A DNA stretch of 7,350 nucleotides, taken from positions 1 through 7,350 of the forward strand of contig JADHVM010000043.1 in assembly GCA_016783985.1 (NCBI GenBank), read 5' to 3'. This document shows, piece after piece, positions 1 through 5,209 of the stretch. Source of the stretch: Actinomycetota bacterium (lineage in GTDB: Bacteria; Actinomycetota; Humimicrobiia; Humimicrobiales; Humimicrobiaceae). Under the pieces are notes generated by a model. It worked only from the letters and a program-made list of their open reading frames with translations. It had not been told where the DNA came from and searched no databases. The translations under genes were made by a program, and so were the position numbers. Within the stretch, counting starts at the first letter, position 1; the number at the start of each line of letters is the position of its first letter.

Positions 1-265
1 CAATTCTCTAAAAGATAAGTTTTTTCTCTTGATGAATTATCCTTGTTTAAATATAAATTTAAAAAAAATTGTGGGAAGAGATCCAAGACCTTCTGGTGAT
101 TTTATAGAAAATGCTCTTATTGCAGGCATTCTCTCAAGTGGTGCTGATGTGCTAATGGCTCCGCAAGTGTTGCAACCAGCAAGTATAAAAAATGATAGTC
201 TTAGAACAATAAATTTTTTTATGTTAATAAAATTAGTTGTTATAATAAGAATAAATTATGAATGA
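1..265 (+). pseudogene. Remnant of an alpha-D-phosphohexomutase (GlmM / phosphomannomutase family), N-terminal fragment
   Basis: The frame is open from the left edge to a TGA at 263-265. About 45 codons (roughly 56-190) read as phosphohexomutase domain I: IVGRDPRPSGD followed by ENALIAGILSSGADVL match the family pattern VVGRDxRxSGxxxxxALIAGLLSxGADV. In an intact enzyme this lies near residues 40-85 of about 450 and is followed by a PTP motif and the catalytic TASHNP serine loop. Here the next residues (APQVLQPASIKN) are only a blurred version of the PTP region, then similarity stops and the DNA becomes A/T-rich, so there is no active-site serine, metal loop or later domain. A TTG at 29 could start the frame, but it is open further upstream, so the true 5' part may lie outside the window. 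GlmM converts the GlmS product glucosamine-6-phosphate to glucosamine-1-phosphate, so a broken copy beside glmS suggests an old glmM-glmS arrangement. GlmM versus phosphomannomutase cannot be settled from this piece. Confidence 0.65.
235..258 (+). promoter_or_regulatory. Extended -10 promoter candidate directly in front of mntA
   Basis: TGTTATAAT at 238-246 is a perfect extended -10 element (TGnTATAAT). No good -35 hexamer lies 16-18 bp upstream, which extended -10 promoters tolerate. A start about 7 bp downstream would fall near 253, leaving a leader of only about 5 nt before the ATG at 258. No GGAGG-like ribosome site is seen there. This fits leaderless or near-leaderless expression, but A/T-rich DNA produces such matches by chance. 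Confidence 0.4.
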
Positions 266-551
266 TTTAATTAAAATAAAATATTGTATAAAAAAGAATA
301 AAAAAGAAATAGAGGGAAAATACAAGGTTAGGGAAATTGGCATATTCGGCTCATACGTAAGAGGGGAAGAGTTAGAAGGTAGTGATATTGACATACTTGT
401 AGAATTTAAGGAGCCTATTGGATTGTTTAAATTTTTAGACTTAGAAGAGTATCTTGAAAATTTATTAGGTAAAAAAGTAGATCTTGTATCTAAAAAAGCT
501 CTTAAACCACAGATCGGTAAGCAAATATTGAAAGAGGTCATTTATATATGA
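258..551 (+). CDS. mntA: MNT-domain nucleotidyltransferase, antitoxin of a HEPN/MNT (type VII) toxin-antitoxin pair
   Basis: This 97-residue protein is a minimal nucleotidyltransferase (MNT, Pol-beta fold). The signature G-S-x10-D-x-D is complete: G31-S32, then D43 and D45 (GSYVRGEELEGSDIDILVEF), with a third acidic residue at D75 in KKVDLV. These are the metal- and ATP-binding residues of the family. In studied MntA/HepT pairs the antitoxin transfers AMP from ATP to a tyrosine of the HEPN toxin and so silences it; that this protein does the same is inference from the intact motif and the partner. Length is normal for the family. The stop overlaps the next start (ATGA), showing translational coupling with hepT. 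The first 8 bp overlap the end of the phosphohexomutase remnant frame. The ATG has no convincing ribosome site, but its position gives the expected short N-terminal helix before the GSY motif. Confidence 0.9.
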   Translation: MNDLIKIKYCIKKNKKEIEGKYKVREIGIFGSYVRGEELEGSDIDILVEFKEPIGLFKFLDLEEYLENLLGKKVDLVSKKALKPQIGKQILKEVIYI

Positions 552-889
552 TAGAACGTAATTATGGTGACTACATTCAAGATATTTATGACTCGGTTGT
601 TGATATAGAGAATTTTATTAAAGGAATGGAATTTGAAGAATTTTCAATAAATAAGAAAACAGTAAATGCTGTTACAAGAAGTTTAGAAGTTATTGGGGAA
701 GCGGCCAAGAAGATTCCAGAAACTTTAAAGAAAAAATATGATCATATTCCCTGGAAAAGAATGGCTGGCATGAGAGATAAATTAATACATGAATATTTTG
801 GAGTAGACATAGAAATTTTGTGGGAAGTGATCAAGGATGAAATACCTACACTTAAACCTGCTATTAAGCTCATGTTGGATAATGAGTGA
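548..889 (+). CDS. hepT: HEPN-domain ribonuclease toxin (DUF86/HepT family), partner of MntA
   Basis: This 113-residue, probably all-helical protein has the hallmarks of the HepT/DUF86 group: VTRSLEVIGEAAKKIP near residues 42-57, IPWKRMAGMRDKLIHEYFGVD near 67-87, and a C-terminal helix ending ...LWEVIKDEIPTL. The Rx4HxY catalytic motif is intact: R76, H81 and Y83 (RDKLIHEY). In HEPN ribonucleases the Arg and His form the RNA-cleaving site of the dimer, and in characterised HepT proteins the motif tyrosine is the residue adenylylated by MntA. Its start overlaps the mntA stop by ATGA, the usual antitoxin-first arrangement. All key residues are present, so the pair looks functional and not decayed, unlike the sequences on either side. 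Target RNA and physiological role cannot be read from sequence; growth arrest or phage defence is the family expectation. Confidence 0.9.
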   Translation: MIERNYGDYIQDIYDSVVDIENFIKGMEFEEFSINKKTVNAVTRSLEVIGEAAKKIPETLKKKYDHIPWKRMAGMRDKLIHEYFGVDIEILWEVIKDEIPTLKPAIKLMLDNE

Positions 890-948
890 TTTTTGATTAT
901 TTAATTAAGAGCGCAAAAGAAAGAAATTTCTTAAGATTTTTCTACTAT

Positions 949-971
949 AGTTTTCATTGATATTGAAAACT
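949..971. repeat. Perfect 8-bp inverted repeat downstream of hepT
   Basis: AGTTTTCA (949-956) and TGAAAACT (964-971) are perfect inverted repeats around a 7-nt loop, and ATA/TAT pairing could extend the stem past a one-base bulge. It lies 60 bp after the hepT stop, where a terminator would be expected, but the stem is A/T-rich and no run of T follows on either strand, so a rho-independent terminator is not well supported. Confidence 0.4.
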
Positions 972-1006
972 TATAATTATAAAATTTCACTACTATTGAA
1001 AAATAA

Positions 1007-1151
1007 GTGAAGAAAGTTGTAAATGAAATATCTGCCGTTATTGAAGAGTGTAATAATAAATTAGTAAAGTAACCCTGACTTTATTAAAGTTTACATTGAG
1101 AATTACCATGAAGAATATATGAGATTTAAAAACCAGGTGTTTCAGAAGTAA
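1007..1151 (+). pseudogene. Possible tail of a decayed, unidentified gene
   Basis: Two short frames read like protein-coding DNA. From a GTG at 1007 the sequence gives VKKVVNEISAVIEECNNKLVK and stops at 1070-1072. One frame over, starting at 1074, it continues as PDFIKVYIENYHEEYMRFK and then NQVFQK, stopping at 1149-1151. The amino-acid make-up (balanced charged and hydrophobic residues) is less biased than in the surrounding A/T-rich spacer, and joining the two by a frameshift gives about 46 coherent residues. No family is recognised and no ribosome site is obvious. This may be the eroded 3' end of a lost gene, or chance. Confidence 0.2.
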
Positions 1152-1195
1152 TATAAGGATAATAATTTATTTTACAATTTTAATATCCTATATTC

Positions 1196-1253
1196 TAATT
1201 GATTAATTCAATTATCCCATATTCTTAACTCTTCTGTTATAATATTCAATTAT
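1196..1253 (+). promoter_or_regulatory. Probable promoter region of the glmS operon, with dyad and direct repeat
   Basis: TGTTATAAT at 1235-1243 is a perfect extended -10, about 100 bp before glmS; no clear -35 is seen. Upstream lies a 7-bp inverted repeat, TAATTGA (1196-1202) and TCAATTA (1208-1214), around 5 nt. The 10-mer ATTCAATTAT occurs twice, at 1206-1215 and 1244-1253, flanking the -10 element and starting 38 bp apart. Such repeats can be binding sites for a regulator, but none is recognised. From this promoter the leader would be about 90 nt long. Confidence 0.4.
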
Positions 1254-1282
1254 TACCGAGGTTGGATTTTAAGTAGTTAAAC

Positions 1283-1309
1283 TTATAACTCGATGAATTG
1301 AAGTTATAA
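1283..1309. repeat. 8-bp inverted repeat in the glmS leader
   Basis: TTATAACT (1283-1290) and AGTTATAA (1302-1309) are perfect inverted repeats with an 11-nt loop. The right arm also contains a TATAAT (1305-1310) that might act as a second, closer -10 box. The element could be a leader hairpin or an operator. It does not resemble the glmS ribozyme. Confidence 0.35.
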
Positions 1310-1332
1310 TAAAATTAGATATTAAATATTTT

Positions 1333-1337
1333 GGAGG
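1333..1337 (+). promoter_or_regulatory. glmS ribosome binding site
   Basis: GGAGG lies 6 nt before the GTG at 1344. This fixes the start so that cysteine follows immediately as residue 2, which is required for the catalytic N-terminal nucleophile of GlmS. Confidence 0.85.
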
Positions 1338-1343
1338 ATTTAA

Positions 1344-3191
1344 GTGTGTGGAATTGTTGCATATGTTGGAAACAGGAATTGTAAAAACATTTTGATAAAT
1401 GGACTTAAAAGGCTGGAATACAGGGGTTATGATTCTGCAGGAATTGCTTTGCTCCAAGGTACTACCAGGAAAGCGGGAAGCCCAACAAATATTAACATAG
1501 TCAAAGAAGCAGGAAAAATAAGGATACTGGAGAGGGAAGCAAAAGAATTAAAAATAGATGGAAATTGTGGAATCGGGCATACCAGGTGGGCAACACATGG
1601 TGAACCAACAAAAACTAATGCCCATCCTCATCTGGATTGCAGTGGTAGAATTGCAGTTGTTCATAATGGAATAATTGAAAATTATGCTGAACTTAAAGAA
1701 GAGCTTGAAAAGGAAAGCCACAAGTTTATTTCAGAAACTGATACTGAAGTCTTGCCTCATCTACTGGAGAAATATTATAACGGAGACTTGCTCTTTGCAA
1801 TGCAAAAAGTTTTAAAAAAGATAAAAGGATCAGGAGCTATTGTCGCAATCTCTACCGATCATTCTGGTGAGCTAGTTGGAGCCAGGATTGCAAGCCCATT
1901 AATTGTAGGAGTATCGAAAAATGAAAACTTTTTGGCTTCAGATATGCCTGCAGTACTGGAACATACCAGAAACTTTGTAATTATTAATGATTTTGAAACA
2001 GTTAGGATAACAAAAGATAAAGTAGAGATTTTTAATAAAGAAGGAAAATTAATTGAGAGAGAGCCATTTAAAGTTAATTGGAATATTGCCAGTGCTGAAA
2101 AGAGCGGATACGAAGATTTTATGTTAAAAGAAATTTTTGAGCAGCCGTATGGGGTTAAAGAGACAATGAGGGGCAGACTTATAGACGGTAAATTAAATTT
2201 TGATGAACTTAATTTATCACTTGAGCAGGTAAAAAACTTAAAAAAGGTTCATATTATTGCATGTGGAACATCTTATCATACAGCACTTATTGGTAAACAA
2301 ATCATTGAGAAGTGGGCAAAAATTCCAGTTGAAATAGATTTTTCTTCAGAATATAGATACAGAGATCCAATAGTAGAGGACAATTGCTTGTTTGTTGCTA
2401 TAACTCAGTCAGGAGAAACTATAGATACATTGGCTGCAATAAGAGAGGCAAAGTTAAAGGGTGCTAAAATAGTGGCAATTACTAATGTAGTTGGGAGTAC
2501 AATAGCAAGAGAATCTGATTCAGTAATTTATACTCATGCAGGCCCAGAGATAGGTGTTTGTGCAACCAAGACTTTTACTGCTCAAATTATGGTGATGTAT
2601 CTTATGGGTCTGTACTTTGCTAAAGTTAAAGAGCATATCAGCCAAAGTGAATATCAAAAAATTATAGAAGAATTAGAAGTTATTCCTAATAAGATTCAGA
2701 ATATATTAAATAAGGCTGATGAAATTGCCCGTATTGCTGATGCAACGTATAAGTTTACATGCTTCCTATTTTTAGGAAGAATTTATGGTCTTCCATCAGC
2801 ATTAGAGGGTGCTTTAAAACTTAAGGAGATTTCATATATTCATGCAGAGGGATACCCGGCCGGGGAGATGAAACATGGTCCTATAGCTCTTACAGACACT
2901 AAAACAGTTGTAGTTGGGATAATGCCAATTGATTCTGTGTATGAGAAAATTCTTTCCAATATTCAGGAAGTAAAAGCAAGAAAGGCTGCTATATTTTCAA
3001 TAATTACTGAAGGAGATGAAAATACAAAAAAATATGCTGATTATATTTTTCATATTCCTAAAACCATAGAGGAATTATATGCAATATTGACCATTGTGCC
3101 GCTGCAGTTATATTCTTATTATATAGCCAAACATCTGGGGAGAAATGTGGATCAGCCAAGAAATCTTGCAAAGAGTGTAACGGTGGAGTAA
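1344..3191 (+). CDS. glmS: Glutamine--fructose-6-phosphate aminotransferase (isomerizing)
   Basis: This cytoplasmic enzyme turns fructose-6-phosphate and glutamine into glucosamine-6-phosphate and glutamate, the first committed step toward UDP-GlcNAc for peptidoglycan. The 615 residues begin MCGIVAYVG, with Cys2 becoming the N-terminal nucleophile after Met removal. The glutaminase domain (about 1-240) shows RGYDSAG (27-33), GHTRWATHG (78-86), HNGIIENY (107-114) and SETDTE (130-135). Two SIS sugar-isomerase domains follow: CGTS (307-310), TQSGET (354-359), EGALKLKEIS (488-497) and KHGP (510-513). The family C-terminus DQPRNLAKSVTVE is complete. Catalytic equivalents of E. coli Glu488, His504 and Lys603 are E495, H511 and K610. 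It starts with GTG behind a strong GGAGG. A loop at about 38-49 (QGTTRKAGSPTN) is roughly eight residues longer than usual between the RGYDSAGIA strand and the VxK strand. It is the first gene of a probable four-gene operon. No glmS ribozyme is seen upstream. Confidence 0.97.
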   Translation: MCGIVAYVGNRNCKNILINGLKRLEYRGYDSAGIALLQGTTRKAGSPTNINIVKEAGKIRILEREAKELKIDGNCGIGHTRWATHGEPTKTNAHPHLDCSGRIAVVHNGIIENYAELKEELEKESHKFISETDTEVLPHLLEKYYNGDLLFAMQKVLKKIKGSGAIVAISTDHSGELVGARIASPLIVGVSKNENFLASDMPAVLEHTRNFVIINDFETVRITKDKVEIFNKEGKLIEREPFKVNWNIASAEKSGYEDFMLKEIFEQPYGVKETMRGRLIDGKLNFDELNLSLEQVKNLKKVHIIACGTSYHTALIGKQIIEKWAKIPVEIDFSSEYRYRDPIVEDNCLFVAITQSGETIDTLAAIREAKLKGAKIVAITNVVGSTIARESDSVIYTHAGPEIGVCATKTFTAQIMVMYLMGLYFAKVKEHISQSEYQKIIEELEVIPNKIQNILNKADEIARIADATYKFTCFLFLGRIYGLPSALEGALKLKEISYIHAEGYPAGEMKHGPIALTDTKTVVVGIMPIDSVYEKILSNIQEVKARKAAIFSIITEGDENTKKYADYIFHIPKTIEELYAILTIVPLQLYSYYIAKHLGRNVDQPRNLAKSVTVE

Positions 3192-3198
3192 TAAGTTT

Positions 3199-3579
3199 AT
3201 GGGAGTATATGGAATTGGTGTTGACATAGTAGAAGTAAAAAGAATAAAAAATGCAATTAAAAAAAATTCAGGGTTTTTAAAAAGAGTATATACTGCTTGT
3301 GAAATTGATTATTGTAGAAGTAAAAAGAAAGGAAAATACGAAAGCTTTTCAGCGCGCTTTGCTGCAAAGGAAGCTGTTGCTAAGTCTATAAGGACTGGAT
3401 TTGGGGGAAATATATCTTTTAACGAAATTGAAATGGATAAAATGGATTCTGGTTTGCCTTATGTTAAGTTATATGGAAGGACAGAAAATTATATTAAAAA
3501 ACTTAAAATCAAAGAGATTAAAATATCAATATCAGCAACTGAGAATTATGCAGTAGCTTATGCTATAGCAATTATATAA
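3199..3579 (+). CDS. acpS: Holo-[acyl-carrier-protein] synthase (4'-phosphopantetheinyl transferase)
   Basis: AcpS moves the 4'-phosphopantetheine arm from coenzyme A onto a serine of acyl carrier protein, activating it for fatty-acid synthesis. The 126 residues match the family length. The N-terminal GIGVDIVEVKRI (5-16) supplies the Mg-binding Asp (D9) and RFAAKEAVAKSI (53-64) supplies Glu58. GLPYVKLYG (near 85-93) corresponds to the G-x-P-x-V strand. The C-terminal strand, normally S-I-S/T-H-T-x-x-Y-A, reads SISATENYA (110-118): the usually invariant His is Ala113, encoded by GCA at 3535-3537. All other motifs are intact, so the protein is probably active, perhaps with altered kinetics. A GGAG at 3185-3188, inside the last codons of glmS, serves as ribosome site 10 nt before the ATG, so translation is probably coupled to glmS. 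The gap to glmS is 7 bp. Confidence 0.95.
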   Translation: MGVYGIGVDIVEVKRIKNAIKKNSGFLKRVYTACEIDYCRSKKKGKYESFSARFAAKEAVAKSIRTGFGGNISFNEIEMDKMDSGLPYVKLYGRTENYIKKLKIKEIKISISATENYAVAYAIAII

Positions 3580-3591
3580 GAAAGATAGAAA

Positions 3592-5196
3592 ATGAGATTA
3601 AAAAGAATACTTAAAGGTTCTCGAGTAGCAGAAATAGATAAAAAATGTATAAATGATGGCATTGATTCAAAATGGTTAATGAAAAATGCAGGTGAAGGTG
3701 TTGCTAAAATAATAATTAAGGATTTTACCTATAAAAAGGTAAAAGATAAATTAAAAGGTGTAATAATCTGCGGCAAAGGAAATAATGGTGGAGATGGCTT
3801 TGTGGCAGCTGATGTTTTAATTAATTCGGGAATAGATATAACCTTGTTTTACTTAACTCCATCTGAGAATTTCAGTTCAGACTCAATATTTTATTTTAAA
3901 AAATTAAGAAAAAAAGAAAATACAAGAATATATTATTTAAAGCTAGACGATGAAGAAGCTGCGGCTATATTTAAGAAAAATTTAAAAGAAGCAAACTTTA
4001 TCGTTGATGCAATATTTGGTACAGGAATTAGCGGCAGGAATATTTATGGGCCTGCTGAGAAAATAATAAATGATATCAATCAGTCCAGGGAGAAAGATAA
4101 AAACACTGTTATATATTCAATTGATATTCCTTCAGGAGTTGATTCTAATAACGGTATGATTTTAGGAACAGCTGTAAAGGCAGATGTAACAGTTACTTTT
4201 GGATGTAAAAAACTAGGACTTGCAAGTTATCCTGGAGCGAATTATGCAGGTACTGTTAAGGTAATAGATATTGGTATTCCTAAAAAGTATTACGGCAACT
4301 ATGAACAGATTTTCGAAGCTGATCTGGAATGGGTTGCTGGAAAAATACCACAGAAAGAACCATGGACATACAAGCATAAGGTAGGAAAATTACTTGTGAT
4401 TGCTGGTTCTATAGGGCTTACAGGTGCTGCTACAATGACCTGTCTTGCTGCTTTAAGATCAGGAGCAGGGATCGTAACTCTAGTTTGTCCATGGGAGCTT
4501 AACAGTATTTTTGAAGAAAAATTAACAGAAGTAATGACATATCCTGTTGAGCAGACTGAAGATGTTTCAATACACATGGATAGTTTAGATAATATAGTAC
4601 AGATTAGTGAGGGTTTTGATGCTTTAGCAATTGGTCCGGGAATCTCAAAAAACCCCAGTACAACCTGTCTTGTTAGAGAAATCCTGGGGAGAATAAAAAA
4701 ACCTACAGTGCTTGATGCTGATGGACTTCGGGCACTCTATGGCCCAAGGGAAATTGTAGAAAGTAGCAGTGATAATCTTTCACATGTAGTTATAACACCT
4801 CATAGCGGTGAGTTAGCTGCTATGCTTGGAATAGAGAAAGTAGCTTTACACCAAAGACTGCAGGCAAATTTGGAAGTAGTTAAAAAGCATGGGTTAACAT
4901 CAGTTCTAAAAGGTGCTTCAACGTTAATATCCAATTACAGTAAAAAAACATTTATCAATCCAACAGGAGATTGGGCGCTGGCTACAGCTGGTACTGGAGA
5001 TATATTAACAGGAGTAATTGGTTCTCTTTTAAGTCAGGGATTGGATATAACAGAAAGTGCAGTTTGCGGAGTTTTTATTCATGGAATGTCTTCTGATATA
5101 GTCAAAAAATATACGAGCAGGACTTCTCTTATTGCAACAGATCTTTTAGAAGGAATTAAAAAGGTTTTTCTAAAGATAGAGAAAATGAAATACTAG
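3592..5196 (+). CDS. nnr: Bifunctional NAD(P)H-hydrate repair enzyme (epimerase + ADP/ATP-dependent dehydratase fusion)
   Basis: The enzyme rescues NADH and NADPH that have become hydrated. The YjeF_N epimerase domain interconverts the R and S hydrates, and the ribokinase-like C-terminal domain dehydrates the S form using a nucleotide. The 534 residues fit the fused form. Epimerase half (about 1-225): GKGNNGGDGF (61-70), VDAIFGTG (138-145, with D139) and IPSGVD (179-184). Dehydratase half (about 260-525): KVGKLLVIAGS, a TGAATMTCLAALRSGAG helix, AIGPGI, VLDADGLRAL, ITPHSGELAAMLG, VLKGA and the nucleotide-site loop ATAGTGDILTGVIGSLL, in which D470 is the catalytic Asp. The usual GGxGD is AGTGD here, a common variant. 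Its ATG lies 13 bp after the acpS stop, with only a weak purine-rich ribosome site (AGAAAGATAG), so it probably relies on coupling. Neighbours acpS and alr are its frequent partners in low-G+C bacteria. Confidence 0.95.
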   Translation: MRLKRILKGSRVAEIDKKCINDGIDSKWLMKNAGEGVAKIIIKDFTYKKVKDKLKGVIICGKGNNGGDGFVAADVLINSGIDITLFYLTPSENFSSDSIFYFKKLRKKENTRIYYLKLDDEEAAAIFKKNLKEANFIVDAIFGTGISGRNIYGPAEKIINDINQSREKDKNTVIYSIDIPSGVDSNNGMILGTAVKADVTVTFGCKKLGLASYPGANYAGTVKVIDIGIPKKYYGNYEQIFEADLEWVAGKIPQKEPWTYKHKVGKLLVIAGSIGLTGAATMTCLAALRSGAGIVTLVCPWELNSIFEEKLTEVMTYPVEQTEDVSIHMDSLDNIVQISEGFDALAIGPGISKNPSTTCLVREILGRIKKPTVLDADGLRALYGPREIVESSSDNLSHVVITPHSGELAAMLGIEKVALHQRLQANLEVVKKHGLTSVLKGASTLISNYSKKTFINPTGDWALATAGTGDILTGVIGSLLSQGLDITESAVCGVFIHGMSSDIVKKYTSRTSLIATDLLEGIKKVFLKIEKMKY

Positions 5197-5201
5197 AGGA
5201 G
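5195..5201 (+). promoter_or_regulatory. alr ribosome binding site
   Basis: AGAGGAG overlaps the last bases of the nnr stop codon and sits 8 nt before the ATG at 5210, a near-ideal site that supports the chosen start and expression from the same transcript. Confidence 0.75.
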
Positions 5202-5209
5202 ATTAATAA

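Larger units (their letters stand above)
890..1343. other. Gene-free spacer between hepT and glmS
   Basis: These 454 bp are very A/T-rich and contain no intact gene. What can be seen: a 12-bp palindrome AAGAAATTTCTT (921-932); an 8-bp inverted repeat at 949-971; a possible two-frame coding scrap at 1007-1151; a 7-bp inverted repeat at 1196-1214; an extended -10 element at 1235-1243; an 8-bp inverted repeat at 1283-1309; and the glmS ribosome site at 1333-1337. No tRNA, CRISPR array or insertion-sequence ends are visible. Confidence 0.7.

Noticed and set aside
233..541. Minus-strand open frame of 102 codons across mntA
   Set aside because: It mirrors the MntA coding sequence, has a low-complexity Ser/Phe/Ile composition and no ribosome site.
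921..932. Palindrome AAGAAATTTCTT as a terminator of the toxin-antitoxin operon
   Set aside because: With no loop bases to spare, only about four A/T-rich pairs could form, so the RNA hairpin would be very unstable.
905..935. AGAGCGCAAAAG upstream of glmS as a possible glmS ribozyme core
   Set aside because: Only the short string resembles the AGCGCC core; the expected pairing arms and the conserved downstream pseudoknot segments are absent, and it lies over 400 bp before glmS.
1269..1457. Minus-strand open frame of 62 codons over the glmS start
   Set aside because: It overlaps the promoter and N-terminus of glmS and has no recognisable domain.
4299..4577. Minus-strand open frame of 92 codons inside nnr
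   Set aside because: It is antisense to well-conserved dehydratase motifs and shows no family features of its own.
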